A stretch of 32,012 nt of DNA from Gammaproteobacteria bacterium (GTDB taxonomy: Bacteria > Pseudomonadota > Gammaproteobacteria > Pseudomonadales > Halieaceae). The position numbers and the translations under genes are program-made. This document shows, piece by piece, positions 9,336-19,022 of the stretch. The notes under the pieces were generated by a model. The model did not search any database and had not been told where the DNA came from. It saw nothing but the letters and a program-made list of their open reading frames with translations. How positions within the stretch are numbered: the stretch's first letter is position 1; each line of letters begins with the position of its first letter. Location: NCBI GenBank assembly GCA_030427335.1, contig JAUHWV010000009.1, forward strand, positions 1 through 32,012, written 5' to 3'.

Positions 9336-10613
9336 TTACGCTTGGCTTTTTGCTAGCGCCTGATCGATATCGGCGAGGATGTCGTCGATATGTTCGATAC
9401 CGATTGACAGTCGCACCATGGATTCGGAAACACCCGCTGACGCTAGCTCTTGCGGACTGAGTTGGCGGTGCGTGGTGGTGGCGGGGTGACATGCGAGCGA
9501 TTTTGCATCGCCGATGTTCACGAGTCGCAGGATCAGCTCGAGCGCGTCGATAAACTTCCCGCCGGCTTCACGTCCACCGTTGATGCCGAAACTTAAAATG
9601 CCAGAGGCTTTGCCGCCACAAATTTTGCTGCAGGTGGCGTGGTAGGGTGAATCGGGCAGAGCTGCGTAGTTGACCCATTCTACGGCTGGATGTGCCGCTA
9701 GGTGCGCCGCGACTTTTTCGGTATTTTCACAGTGGCGTTCCATTCGCAGAGCGAGAGTTTCAAGTCCCTGCATGATTTGGAAGGCGGATTGCGCGGAGAG
9801 AGCCGCGCCGGTATTGCGCAAGGGTACAACGCGACAGCGGCCGATATAAGCGGCTGGGCCGAGAGCCTCGGTATATACGACGCCATGGTAAGAGGGATCC
9901 GGCTCATTCAAAATTTTAAATCGGTCTTTGTTACCAGCCCAGTCGAACTTGCCTGAATCCACGATGGCGCCACCAATGGTGGTGCCGTGGCCGCCGATGT
10001 ATTTCGTTAGCGAGTGAACGGCGATATCAGCGCCGTGGTCAAAGACACGGCACAAGAGTGGGGTGGCCACGGTGTTGTCGACAATCAAAGGCACGCCAGC
10101 TGCATGGGCGATATCGGCCCATCTCTGGATATCTACTACATTACCCGCCGGGTTGCCGATGGACTCGCAAAACAAGGCTCGGGTGTTGTCGTCAATAAGA
10201 GAGGCGATCTTGTCAAAATCATCTGCTGCCACGAATCGAGTCTCGATACCTTGCCGCGGGAAGGTGTGTGCAAACAGGTTATAAGTGCCGCCATACAGCT
10301 GTGATGTGCTGACGATGTTGGTACCCACATCGGCGATTGCCTCGATCGCGTAGCGGATTGCAGCCATACCCGATGCGACAGCGAGTGCGCCGACGCCGCT
10401 TTCCAGTGCAGCTAAACGCGCTTCCAAGACCGCGTTAGTAGGATTCATGATACGGCTGTAGATATTGCCTGGGACTTTTAGGTCAAACAGATCAGCGCCG
10501 TGCTGTGTGTCATTAAATGTGTACGAGGTGGTTTGGTAAATAGGTGTGGTTGCGGCATTGGTCGCGGGGTCTCCGTCGTAACCGGTGTGAAGGGCAATAG
10601 TCTCGGGTTTCAT
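9336..10613 (-). CDS. metY: O-acetylhomoserine aminocarboxypropyltransferase / sulfhydrylase (Cys/Met PLP enzyme)
   Basis: ETIALHTGYDGDPATNAATTPIYQTTSYTFNDTQHGADLF; PLP-lysine region VHSLTKYIGGHGTTIGG. Confidence 0.93.
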   Translation of the reverse strand: MKPETIALHTGYDGDPATNAATTPIYQTTSYTFNDTQHGADLFDLKVPGNIYSRIMNPTNAVLEARLAALESGVGALAVASGMAAIRYAIEAIADVGTNIVSTSQLYGGTYNLFAHTFPRQGIETRFVAADDFDKIASLIDDNTRALFCESIGNPAGNVVDIQRWADIAHAAGVPLIVDNTVATPLLCRVFDHGADIAVHSLTKYIGGHGTTIGGAIVDSGKFDWAGNKDRFKILNEPDPSYHGVVYTEALGPAAYIGRCRVVPLRNTGAALSAQSAFQIMQGLETLALRMERHCENTEKVAAHLAAHPAVEWVNYAALPDSPYHATCSKICGGKASGILSFGINGGREAGGKFIDALELILRLVNIGDAKSLACHPATTTHRQLSPQELASAGVSESMVRLSIGIEHIDDILADIDQALAKSQA

Positions 10614-10736
10614 AAACCTCTCCTTGTTTTGTGTGCAGGTACACTAACAGATTTTGATTTGTGCTCAAGAGCTAAACTGTAATCGATCCGAGTCGGTGTG
10701 GTATTCTGCCGTCTCTTTCGCTTTTTGGAATTCGCT

Positions 10737-11927
10737 ATGTTCTGGTCCGACCCATCCTCCCTCGTTCTGCGTATCGCCGCTGGTGTCATCTTCGGTGTGT
10801 TGATCGCACTGACGTTCCCGTTTGTCGCGATTGAATTGGGTCTGCTGGGAACGCTGTTTGTCGGGTTGCTCAAAGCCATCGCTCCCATGCTCGTGATGCT
10901 TCTGGTGACCTCGGCGCTGGCCAATTTGCAGCAAGGTGAAACGGCTACGCCCGCCATCAGCTTGACGCTGGGTCTTTATTTCATTGGAACGATTGGGGCG
11001 GCTTTCACAGCGCTGTTGCTAAGCTATATTTTTCCGCAGACCCTTCATCTACAGGGCACGGCCAGCGGCGCGCCTCCGGGTTCTGTTGTCGATGTGCTCA
11101 GCAGCATTCTTATTCGCATGGTGGAGAATCCCATCAAGGCTCTTATTGAAGCCAATTTCCTTGCTTGTCTTTTGTGGGGCGTGTTGTTTGGTTTGAGTTT
11201 GCGGCAAGCGCCGGACTCACTTCGTGCCGCCTTGTCGAGTTTGGCGGAGCGGATTACGGCCATCGTACGTTGGATTATTAACCTCGCGCCCTTAGGTATT
11301 ATGGGCTTGGTTGCAACCACCGTCGCAGAAGTCGGGGTTGAAGCGCTTTTAGATTACCTCGCGCTGGCCGGTGTATTGGTTACAGCGATGCTGATCGTGG
11401 CTTTTGGCGTGAATGCAGCACTGGTCGCATGGGTGGCCAGAATGAATCCCTTCCCTCTGATTTGGCTTTGTATCAAAGAGTCGGGAATTACCGCGTTTTT
11501 CACGCGGTCGTCCGCAGCTAATATTCCTGTCAACTTGGCGCTCGCGCAACGACTCGATCTGAGTTCGTCATTGTACAGTGTTACCATTCCCGTGGGTGCG
11601 ACGATCAACATGGCCGGTGCGGCCATCACGATCACGACTTTGACCTTAGCAGCGGTGCATACGCTGGGAATTGAGGTCGGTTTTGTCAGTAGCTTGGTTC
11701 TTTGCATTGTAGCGGCCCTCGCTGCATGCGGCGCAAGTGGTGTGCCGTCAGGTAGTCTGTTGCTCATTCCACTGGCTTGCGGCTTGTTTGGGATCTCTAC
11801 AGATATTGCCATGCAGGTGGTGGCTGTGGGTTTTGTCATCAGTGTTATTCAAGATAGCGCGGAGACGGCCTTGAACAGCAGTACCGATGTTGTCTTTACG
11901 GCAGCGGTGGATAGGCGATTTGCCTAG
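10737..11927 (+). CDS. sstT: Serine/threonine:Na+ symporter SstT (start moved in from ORF start 10698)
   Basis: ESGITAFFTRSSAANIPVNLALAQRLDL, VTIPVGATINMAGAAITITTLTLAAVHTLGI, CACGASG-like ACGASGVPSGSLLLIPLACGLFGIS; ETALNSSTDVVFTAA C-terminus as in SstT. Confidence 0.94.
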   Translation: MFWSDPSSLVLRIAAGVIFGVLIALTFPFVAIELGLLGTLFVGLLKAIAPMLVMLLVTSALANLQQGETATPAISLTLGLYFIGTIGAAFTALLLSYIFPQTLHLQGTASGAPPGSVVDVLSSILIRMVENPIKALIEANFLACLLWGVLFGLSLRQAPDSLRAALSSLAERITAIVRWIINLAPLGIMGLVATTVAEVGVEALLDYLALAGVLVTAMLIVAFGVNAALVAWVARMNPFPLIWLCIKESGITAFFTRSSAANIPVNLALAQRLDLSSSLYSVTIPVGATINMAGAAITITTLTLAAVHTLGIEVGFVSSLVLCIVAALAACGASGVPSGSLLLIPLACGLFGISTDIAMQVVAVGFVISVIQDSAETALNSSTDVVFTAAVDRRFA

Positions 11928-12792
11928 AGCGCAACTCGTGTGTGCGTTCGCATATGCGCTGAAGACCGTCCAAGATCCGCGGCGTCGGCCTTTGTAGAAG
12001 GTCAGGATGTATCGCCCACAATGCGTTATTTTTTACGGCGCGCAGTTGCTTAAACTGGCGCCAATGGTCCAGCCATTCGGGCTGTTCGTCTGCGAAACCG
12101 CTGCCGATAATTACCTCGGGATTTCCACTCAGCACGCCTTCCAAACTGAGGACGGGCGCGATAGAGGGCGCGTCGGCAAAGAGGTTGCGCAGGCCGCATC
12201 GGTTCAGGATTTCGTTTGCGATGTGCTCTCCGTTTAAGGTTTGTATGGGATCATTCCAGATTTGATAAAGCACGGTAAAAGGCGCACCCGATTGAATCGG
12301 AACCGCGTCGAGTTTCTGCTTAAAATTCGCGACGGCATTCAGGCTTTCAGTTTGACTCCCGCCAAGGCGTGCGAAATCCAGTAAATTCGCGTGTATTTTT
12401 TCTAGCGTGTTGGGTTCACTCACGTAGATTGGGAAGCCCATTTGCGCCAAACGGTTCATCTTGGGATCGGTGTTGCCCGTGCCCCAAGTGACAATAAGAT
12501 CGGGGTCAAGGGCAAGGATTGCTTCGATATTGAGGCTGTTGAAGCCCCCGGCAATGGGTATCGACTTCGCCGCAATGGGGTAGTCGCTGTGCTGAACGGT
12601 GCCTACGATTCGGTCGCCCAAACCCACGGCAAATAGGTTTTCGACAATGTGCGGCGCCAGAGCAACGATTCTCTCGACAGGCGCCTCGACTTCAACCTGT
12701 CGCTCCGCGTCGTCGATTACCGTAATGGCATTCACCTGGACGGCCCAGAGTAGTATCAAGGAGAGCCAAGGTTTCACAGTAGATTTACCCAA
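11896..12792 (-). CDS. btuF: Periplasmic cobalamin-binding protein BtuF
   Basis: Signal peptide, then ITVIDDAERQVEVEAPVERIVALAPHIVENLFAVGLGDRIVGTVQHSDYP; last gene of the riboswitch-led operon. Confidence 0.9.
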   Translation of the reverse strand: MGKSTVKPWLSLILLWAVQVNAITVIDDAERQVEVEAPVERIVALAPHIVENLFAVGLGDRIVGTVQHSDYPIAAKSIPIAGGFNSLNIEAILALDPDLIVTWGTGNTDPKMNRLAQMGFPIYVSEPNTLEKIHANLLDFARLGGSQTESLNAVANFKQKLDAVPIQSGAPFTVLYQIWNDPIQTLNGEHIANEILNRCGLRNLFADAPSIAPVLSLEGVLSGNPEVIIGSGFADEQPEWLDHWRQFKQLRAVKNNALWAIHPDLLQRPTPRILDGLQRICERTHELRSRQIAYPPLP

Positions 12793-13562
12793 GGTGCACC
12801 CGTGACGGGGTGTGTGCTGATATGCGCCTCAACGTTAAAGGTCGTTTTCATGAGTGTTGAGGTGATGATGTCGCTGGGCGTGCCCAAGCCCACACACGAA
12901 CCTTTATCCAGAACGAGCACGCGATCGGCAACCTGCGCCAGAGCGTTCATATCGTGCAAGGTAATAATAATGGCAAGCCCCTTTTTACTGAGCTCTTGAA
13001 AATGGGATATCAGGGCCTGTTGATGCCCTATATCTAAGCTCGAGAAAGGTTCGTCGACGAGCAGAAGCTTTGACGCTAGATCATCACTTTGATCTGCCAG
13101 TTGAGCCAAGACCCGCGCTATTTGACAACGCTGCTTCTCGCCTCCGGATAGCTGCGTGTAGGGGCGCGATAAGCATCCAGTTAGGTCGCATACGTCGATA
13201 CAGTCTTCGATCACTCGGTCATCAAAGTGGCTTTTGGGGTAGGGCGCGCGTCCCATCCGAATCACTTGCTCTGGCGTGAAGTCAAATTGGAGGTGAGTAA
13301 ATTGAGGCAGCGCCGCTAGGTATACCGCGCGCTCCTCGAGCGACCAAGACGTGATGGGTTTGTCATGAAATATCACCTCGCCACCCCGCAGGGGCACTTC
13401 TTGAGTCAGAGCGCCTAGGAGGGTGGATTTCCCCGCTCCGTTTGGTCCCATGATCCCGAGTATTTCGCCTGCGTGTAGGTCAAAGCTAAGCGGGTTTAAA
13501 ATGGTGCTATTCCCCAGTTCGACTTCAATGGATCGCACTTTTAAAACGGGACTAAAGTGCAT
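12774..13562 (-). CDS. btuD: Cobalamin ABC transporter ATPase BtuD
   Basis: GPNGAGKSTLLGAL, LSGGEKQRCQIARVLAQL, LLLVDEPFSSLD, FecE/BtuD-like; overlaps btuC and btuF. Confidence 0.9.
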   Translation of the reverse strand: MHFSPVLKVRSIEVELGNSTILNPLSFDLHAGEILGIMGPNGAGKSTLLGALTQEVPLRGGEVIFHDKPITSWSLEERAVYLAALPQFTHLQFDFTPEQVIRMGRAPYPKSHFDDRVIEDCIDVCDLTGCLSRPYTQLSGGEKQRCQIARVLAQLADQSDDLASKLLLVDEPFSSLDIGHQQALISHFQELSKKGLAIIITLHDMNALAQVADRVLVLDKGSCVGLGTPSDIITSTLMKTTFNVEAHISTHPVTGAPWVNLL

Positions 13563-14607
13563 TGCGATGGCGCCTGAGTAGGAAAAGAAAAAACGGTACG
13601 CCGAGTAGCGCCGTAACGACGCCGGCAGGTATTTCGCTCGGTGCGATGATCAATCTTGCGACGAGATCCGAGGCGGTCAACAGAAGCGCTCCCATAAGAG
13701 CCGATGCGGGCAGCAGTGTGACATTGTCGGGCCCGAGAAGAAGCCTGACAAAATGCGGTGCCATGAGTCCCACGAAGGCCATAGTGCCTCCCATGGCCAC
13801 GCTCGTGCTGACCCCTACGGCGACTGCGATAATAAGCAGAATACGCACTCGCATTACGTGGACGCCTAGAAAACGCGCGTGGGCGTCTCCGAGCAGCATC
13901 AAATTTAAGGCGGTCCGCATGCGCCAGCTCAAGATGGCAAGCCCCGCGGCCGGGATCAGCAACATCGTGACTTGAGCACTTGTGGCGGCATCGAGGCCGC
14001 CCATGCGCCAAAGCGAGATACGCCTTAAAGCGGTATTATCGACGAAGAATTCGAGCACATTACCAATGCTGCCGGCAAAGGCCGTCACGGCAATGCCTGC
14101 TAGTAACATGGTACTTACGGAGAAACCCGTCGCGGTCTTCGCCAACAAATAGACGAGTAGGCTGGCCAGCAAACCACCACAAAACGCACCGCCGCTTAGA
14201 ATAATTAAGGAAGATTGCGTCGAGTAAAGTTGGCTACTGGTCAGAAAAATAGCGAGGCTCGCACCAAGCGAGGCCCCTGCGGTAACGCCGATCAGCGAAG
14301 GATCCGCGAGTGGGTTTCTAAAAAGGCTCTGCATTACGGAACCACTCAAACCCAGTACGGCCCCCGAGAGACTTGCCAGCGCGAGTCTGGGGAGCCGGAT
14401 GTCCCAAATGATCGTTTGAGATAGGTCGTTTGTAGCATCACTCGTCCACAATGCCTGGAGCACGTGTTTCCAGGGTATCGTGAAAGCACCTTGAGTCAAA
14501 TAGAGCAGTCCTGTGCCGAGCAAGGCTACGCTAAGGATCAGATAGACCGCGTTGGGGGACTTAGAAGTCAACACCCTTGCGTGCCTTGATGCCTGCATTA
14601 AACGCAT
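13552..14607 (-). CDS. btuC: FecCD-type cobalamin ABC permease BtuC
   Basis: IIWDIRLPRLALASLSGAVLGLSGSVMQSLFRNPLADPSLIGVTAGASLGA; GTMAFVGLMAPHFVRLLLGPDN. Confidence 0.93.
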   Translation of the reverse strand: MRLMQASRHARVLTSKSPNAVYLILSVALLGTGLLYLTQGAFTIPWKHVLQALWTSDATNDLSQTIIWDIRLPRLALASLSGAVLGLSGSVMQSLFRNPLADPSLIGVTAGASLGASLAIFLTSSQLYSTQSSLIILSGGAFCGGLLASLLVYLLAKTATGFSVSTMLLAGIAVTAFAGSIGNVLEFFVDNTALRRISLWRMGGLDAATSAQVTMLLIPAAGLAILSWRMRTALNLMLLGDAHARFLGVHVMRVRILLIIAVAVGVSTSVAMGGTMAFVGLMAPHFVRLLLGPDNVTLLPASALMGALLLTASDLVARLIIAPSEIPAGVVTALLGVPFFLFLLRRHRNAL

Positions 14608-15166
14608 GCTTAACGTCTTTGACTTCAGATACTGTATCCATAATATCCTGCAACCGTTTACCGCCGCCTCGACCTGTTACAACGACGCTCTGACCACTCG
14701 GGCGATTTTGGATGGCAGAGAGCACGGCATCTTCGTTTAAATAATCAAACGAGAGCATGTAGGTCAGCTCATCTAATACAACCAAATCGAGACTGGCATC
14801 CTCTAAGTAGCTTTTTGCAACGGCCCAGGTGCGTTCTGCCGCCTCGATATCGCTTTGGCGGTCCTGAGTATCCCAGGTAAAGCCGGTTCCCATTTGGTAA
14901 AACTCTACCTGAGGGCAGTGTTCCTTCAGGTAGAGTTCCTCGCCCGAGAGCATGGCGCCCTTGATGAACTGTACCACTCCGACCCGATGCCCATAGCCGA
15001 GGGCGCGCATGACCATACCGAAGGCGGAGCTGGATTTTCCTTTCCCGTTTCCAGTCAAGAGAATCGCGACGGCTCGGTCGATATTAGCTTGTGCCACGCT
15101 GCTATCGACGCTGGTCTTTTGCTTCTGCATGGCCTTTTTGTGCTTTTCATCCTTGCGATCGGTCAT
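14561..15166 (-). CDS. cobO: Cob(I)alamin / cob(I)yrinic acid a,c-diamide adenosyltransferase
   Basis: RAVAILLTGNGKGKSSSAFGMVMRALGYGHRVGVVQFIKG; LVVLDELTYML; ends HAFNAGIKARKGVDF, as in CobO/BtuR. Confidence 0.95.
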   Translation of the reverse strand: MTDRKDEKHKKAMQKQKTSVDSSVAQANIDRAVAILLTGNGKGKSSSAFGMVMRALGYGHRVGVVQFIKGAMLSGEELYLKEHCPQVEFYQMGTGFTWDTQDRQSDIEAAERTWAVAKSYLEDASLDLVVLDELTYMLSFDYLNEDAVLSAIQNRPSGQSVVVTGRGGGKRLQDIMDTVSEVKDVKHAFNAGIKARKGVDF

Positions 15167-15176
15167 GGTCTTTGCC

Positions 15177-17027
15177 TCAAAAGTTAAGGGTTAAGCCGCT
15201 GAAGATGGTGGATCCCTGCGCGTGATACCCCGGAATTTCTCTACGATCGGCATCCAACGCGTTTTCAATCCGGATGTAAGCACGCAGGCTTCGGTCGATA
15301 CGCCATGATAGCTTCAGGTCCAGCGTTGTAAATGCATCGATGTCAGATCCGTCGATATCCTTGGCGTTCCCTCGGTACAAAACGGAAGCATGACCGGACA
15401 AAGAACTTTCGGGTTTTGCGAATGTCAGGCTTAGGGCTGCTTCTTCGTTTGGCCGGTAAATGCGGTCGGATCCGTCGGGACGTTCGGCATCCAGTAAGGT
15501 TGCATTCGCCTCTACCGTGATCGAGGTTCCCAGAGGCTTGGATACAACGAGTTCGAGTCCTTTAACCGATGCGTCGCCCACATCTCGTAGATAACCACTG
15601 TAATTTTGCAAATCGAAGAAAATCTCGTCGCTCACTATTTGTTTAAACAAGGTCGCTTGGAGATGTGTGCCGTCCTCGTGAATCCATTCTACGCCCAAAT
15701 CAAGACCGTGGCTCTGCTCTTCCTTTAAAGCCTGCTTCGCGGCTTCGCCGTAAGCGAAAGGACCCGCGTTGTAGGCGATCTCATAGAGGCTTGGCGCTCT
15801 GAAGCCGGTACCGGCGCTGAGTTTATATTTTAGGACTCCGTGTTCGGTGGTATTTAGTTTAACCAGCGTTGCTCTGAGTGACGTATGCGTCCCAAAATCA
15901 TCGTTGTCGTCGTAGCGGGCGGCCAGTGCAGCGAATGCATCCACAAAGGGGGACCATTGAAATTCAGAGAAGACACCGATTTGATCGCGGCGTCGAAGGA
16001 AGCCTCCGTCGTCGAGCTCGCTTTGTTCGTGGTCGAGACCCCAAACAACGGTACTGCTATCAGTGAGTTCGCTGTGACCTAAATAGCTCACCCGTTCAAG
16101 CAGACCCTTTGCGCCGAATGAAAACTGTGCGTCAGAGTAAAACGCTTTGTGGGTCTCCGTGCGGCTCAGTTGTACTTGGTGCTGAGAGCTAAACGAGTCG
16201 AACGCGAACCCGAGCCCAGAGACTTTCATATCGTAGCTATCACGGCAGTCGTTACTCAAGCTAAACGACGCGTTGTAGCATCCGTCATACTCGTTATCAC
16301 CCTCGGTCTCACGATGGGTGAATGAAGCACGCACATTTTCTCGCACACGAAGCTCGCCGCTCAAGTGGGTAGTTGTATTATCGTAGCCGTCTGTGTCTGG
16401 TGCGTTTGCGTCGCTCAGTGATGCGTTGAAGCCGTCGGTGCTGAGATCTTGGTGTGATAGTGAAAAGAATCCCTGTTCCGACGCCATTGTTGATCCAAGG
16501 GATATAGCTTGGTGACCGTAACGGCCCATCTCGTAGGTTAGACTGGATTGCCAGCCATCGCTTTCTGGGCGCGTGCTTAAGTTAATGACTCCGCCGGCAT
16601 CAGCGCCATAGAGCAAAGCTTGAGGACCTCTCAGGATTTCCACGGAGGTTAGCCCTTGACTAAGAAGATGCTCCAAGCGAGGTCCATGTTGGGTTCCAGA
16701 TGTATCGGTTAGGGGAATACCATCGAGTAAGACCAATGTGCGGTAGCCTTCTTCCCCCCGAATTCGAACGGTTGCGGCCTTGCCCATACCGCCCGTGTGG
16801 CTTACTGATACCGAAGGCTGATACTGCAAAATATCGACGATGGCCGTATTGCCAAAGGCATTCAGGTCGGCCTGGTCGAGTTTGGTTATGGAAGGCGCAA
16901 CCTGTGACCAGGTCGAAGGAATACGGGAGGCACTAATTACGATTTCTTCGAGAGGGGAATCGGTCGCGTGCGCGCTTGCACTGCAGGCGACGAGTATCGC
17001 CAGCGGGTGAGTGAAAAGGTGTTTCAT
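15177..17027 (-). CDS. btuB: TonB-dependent cobalamin receptor BtuB
   Basis: Signal peptide, TonB-box-like EEIVISASR, plug (VDILQYQPSVSVSHTGGMGKAATVRIRGEEGYRTLVLLDGIPLTD), C-terminal GSTIFSGLTLNF; behind a B12 riboswitch. Confidence 0.93.
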   Translation of the reverse strand: MKHLFTHPLAILVACSASAHATDSPLEEIVISASRIPSTWSQVAPSITKLDQADLNAFGNTAIVDILQYQPSVSVSHTGGMGKAATVRIRGEEGYRTLVLLDGIPLTDTSGTQHGPRLEHLLSQGLTSVEILRGPQALLYGADAGGVINLSTRPESDGWQSSLTYEMGRYGHQAISLGSTMASEQGFFSLSHQDLSTDGFNASLSDANAPDTDGYDNTTTHLSGELRVRENVRASFTHRETEGDNEYDGCYNASFSLSNDCRDSYDMKVSGLGFAFDSFSSQHQVQLSRTETHKAFYSDAQFSFGAKGLLERVSYLGHSELTDSSTVVWGLDHEQSELDDGGFLRRRDQIGVFSEFQWSPFVDAFAALAARYDDNDDFGTHTSLRATLVKLNTTEHGVLKYKLSAGTGFRAPSLYEIAYNAGPFAYGEAAKQALKEEQSHGLDLGVEWIHEDGTHLQATLFKQIVSDEIFFDLQNYSGYLRDVGDASVKGLELVVSKPLGTSITVEANATLLDAERPDGSDRIYRPNEEAALSLTFAKPESSLSGHASVLYRGNAKDIDGSDIDAFTTLDLKLSWRIDRSLRAYIRIENALDADRREIPGYHAQGSTIFSGLTLNF

Positions 17028-17034
17028 TGTGGTT

Positions 17035-17063
17035 CCTCAATTGCCAATAATGGACGATTGAGG
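17035..17063 (-). promoter_or_regulatory. Shine-Dalgarno-sequestering hairpin upstream of btuB
   Basis: On the minus strand CCTCAAT (17063-17057) pairs with ATTGAGG (17041-17035); GAGG lies 7 nt before the ATG at 17027. Confidence 0.7.
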
Positions 17064-17103
17064 GAGGGGTCTAGGCACATCGAAATTACGACAAACCCTG
17101 ATA

Positions 17104-17270
17104 GAAGCCCTCCGCTCCATCGGTTTTACGTGTTGGCAGGTATCGGGCTTACGGCGCGAGGGCCAATTACCGTTGCGGGGGCAGCGCTGGATTTGAACCA
17201 GTCTTCCCTTTTAACCCACCCAGCTCGAAACAAGCGGTGGGCACCAAACACGCAACAAGGGTAGGCTCCC
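17104..17270 (-). ncRNA. Cobalamin (AdoCbl) riboswitch
   Basis: Minus strand contains AAGGGAAGACTGGTTCAAATCCAGCGCTGCCCCCGCAACGGTAA and B12 box AAGCCCGATACCTGCCAACA (about 17131-17151). Possible P1: GGAGCC (17269-17264) with GGCTTC (17109-17104). Confidence 0.96.
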
Positions 17271-17380
17271 GACTAGGCTAAGTCAATTGATCCGAATCGC
17301 ATTGCGCGTCTTTTGATTGGTCACAAACACTAAAACAAGCCCTCGGGATCTGATATAGTGCGGCGCTTTTACGTTGCGAG

Positions 17381-17917
17381 TTGTACGCGTTGAACGATGC
17401 CATAAGAGCGATAGTCGCGGGACAGTTAGGTAGAGAACCTCAGGGTTTTGAGCGTGTTGCCGTTTGGCGCGGCGACCGTCCGGCGGTGATACAGGTTGCC
17501 CCCATTGTGGCTAAGAAGCCGTTCCCAACCCTTTTCTGGTTGGTGGATGAGGCTCTTAACTTGGCGATCGATCGGTTGGAAGCGGGTGGCTTGATTGCAG
17601 AATTTCAGGCGCTAATCGATGCCGATCCTACCATTCGCGACCTGATGTTGGTGGATCATCGCGAACACAATAAACTCAGGCAAAGACTGTGGTCCGTGGC
17701 GCAGGAAGAAACTATCTTGCAGCTGGGCTTCGAGAAGGTGTTTGCAAGTCGCGGGGTCGGGGGAATCGCATCTCAAGACCGTATCCGCTGCTTGCACACG
17801 TGGTTTGCATCGCATTTAGTGGTGCGCAACACCATCGGTACTCTACTCGAACCCAAGCTGGACGCTAAACTATTGGATTTGCTTAGAACAGATCCGGATT
17901 TTGAACCTGTAAAGTGA
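17381..17917 (+). CDS. DUF501 domain-containing protein (start uncertain, TTG at 17381 or 17390)
   Basis: FERVAVWRGDRPAVIQVAPIVAKKPFPTLFWLVDEALNLAIDRLEAGGLI, typical DUF501. Confidence 0.88.
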   Translation: MYALNDAIRAIVAGQLGREPQGFERVAVWRGDRPAVIQVAPIVAKKPFPTLFWLVDEALNLAIDRLEAGGLIAEFQALIDADPTIRDLMLVDHREHNKLRQRLWSVAQEETILQLGFEKVFASRGVGGIASQDRIRCLHTWFASHLVVRNTIGTLLEPKLDAKLLDLLRTDPDFEPVK

Positions 17918-17924
17918 GAAAGAC

Positions 17925-18983
17925 ATGACGATGTCAAAAACCGACGATACTCGTATTGCGCGAACCAATGAATTAGTGGCTCCGGAGACCCTGATTCGTT
18001 CCATTCCAGCGAGCGACAGTGCGACAACCGCGATAACTCAAGGCCGAACGGCCATTCACCGCGTACTGACCGACGAAGATCCGCGCTTGGTTGTCGTTGT
18101 TGGGCCCTGTTCCATTCACGACCCAGAGGCTGCCAGGGAGTATGCAGAGCGATTGCAGGGGCTTGCAAAGGAACTTCAGGAACACTTGGTTGTTGTCATG
18201 CGCGTCTATTTTGAGAAGCCCAGAACAACAGTGGGTTGGAAGGGGCTCATTAACGACCCAGACTTGAACAATACGTTCAAAATCAACAAAGGGTTAGAGC
18301 TCGCACGCAAGCTGTTGCTGGACATCGCTGAATTAGGTTTGCCAACCGGAACAGAGTATCTGGATCTCATCAGTCCACAGTATATTGCCGACCTCGTATC
18401 GTGGGGCGCCATCGGAGCGCGAACGACCGAGAGCCAAACCCATCGGGAGTTAGCCTCCGGTTTATCCTGCCCTGTGGGATTTAAGAACGCGACCGACGGC
18501 GATATTCAAATAGCGATTGACGCGATTCAAAGCGCTTCTCACCCGCATCATTTTTTATCGGTTACGAAGCAGGGGCATTCCGCAATTTTCCAGACCACTG
18601 GTAATCAGGATTGCCACGTGATTCTGCGTGGGGGCAAACACCCCAATTACGACATGTTTTCGGTGGATGACACGGCCGCTATGCTCGCCAAGGCGGGTTT
18701 GCCGCAACGGATTATGATCGATGCGAGTCATGCTAATTCTCGCAAGATTCCCGCGCGTCAACTTGATGTAATCCGAGACATCGCTTCGCAGGTAGAGCGG
18801 GGTAGTCGAAGCATCTTCGGCGTTATGATTGAGTCTAATCTTGTTGCGGGGCGACAGGATGTGGTTGATGGGCAGTCACTGACCTACGGTCAGAGTATTA
18901 CAGACCCTTGCATAGGTTGGGATGATACCCGAATGGCCTTGGAGAGACTTGCCGAGGCGAACGCTGCGCGCATGAAGTCCTGA
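17925..18983 (+). CDS. 3-deoxy-7-phosphoheptulonate (DAHP) synthase, class I AroF/G/H family
   Basis: VVVVGPCSIHDPEAAREYAERL; MRVYFEKPRTTVGWKGLINDPDLN; IMIDASHANSRK. Paralogue class not resolved. Confidence 0.96.
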   Translation: MTMSKTDDTRIARTNELVAPETLIRSIPASDSATTAITQGRTAIHRVLTDEDPRLVVVVGPCSIHDPEAAREYAERLQGLAKELQEHLVVVMRVYFEKPRTTVGWKGLINDPDLNNTFKINKGLELARKLLLDIAELGLPTGTEYLDLISPQYIADLVSWGAIGARTTESQTHRELASGLSCPVGFKNATDGDIQIAIDAIQSASHPHHFLSVTKQGHSAIFQTTGNQDCHVILRGGKHPNYDMFSVDDTAAMLAKAGLPQRIMIDASHANSRKIPARQLDVIRDIASQVERGSRSIFGVMIESNLVAGRQDVVDGQSLTYGQSITDPCIGWDDTRMALERLAEANAARMKS

Positions 18984-19022
18984 TCATAAGCGGGTAAAAC
19001 GTCATTTATTGATCCGGGTCTA

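Noticed and set aside
11354-11839. 161-aa minus-strand ORF opposite sstT
   Set aside because: Shadow ORF of a clear SstT coding sequence.
13541-14011. 156-aa minus-strand ORF in another frame inside btuC
   Set aside because: Arg/His/Ser-rich translation typical of an off-frame reading of a GC-rich gene.
17185-17210. tRNA T-arm-like sequence on minus strand (CTGGTTCAAATCCAG)
   Set aside because: No acceptor, D or anticodon arms; it is part of the cobalamin riboswitch core beside GCTGCCCCCGCAAC.
16968-17264. 98-aa plus-strand ORF over the btuB start and riboswitch
   Set aside because: Lies antisense to the riboswitch and btuB signal peptide; no recognisable domain.
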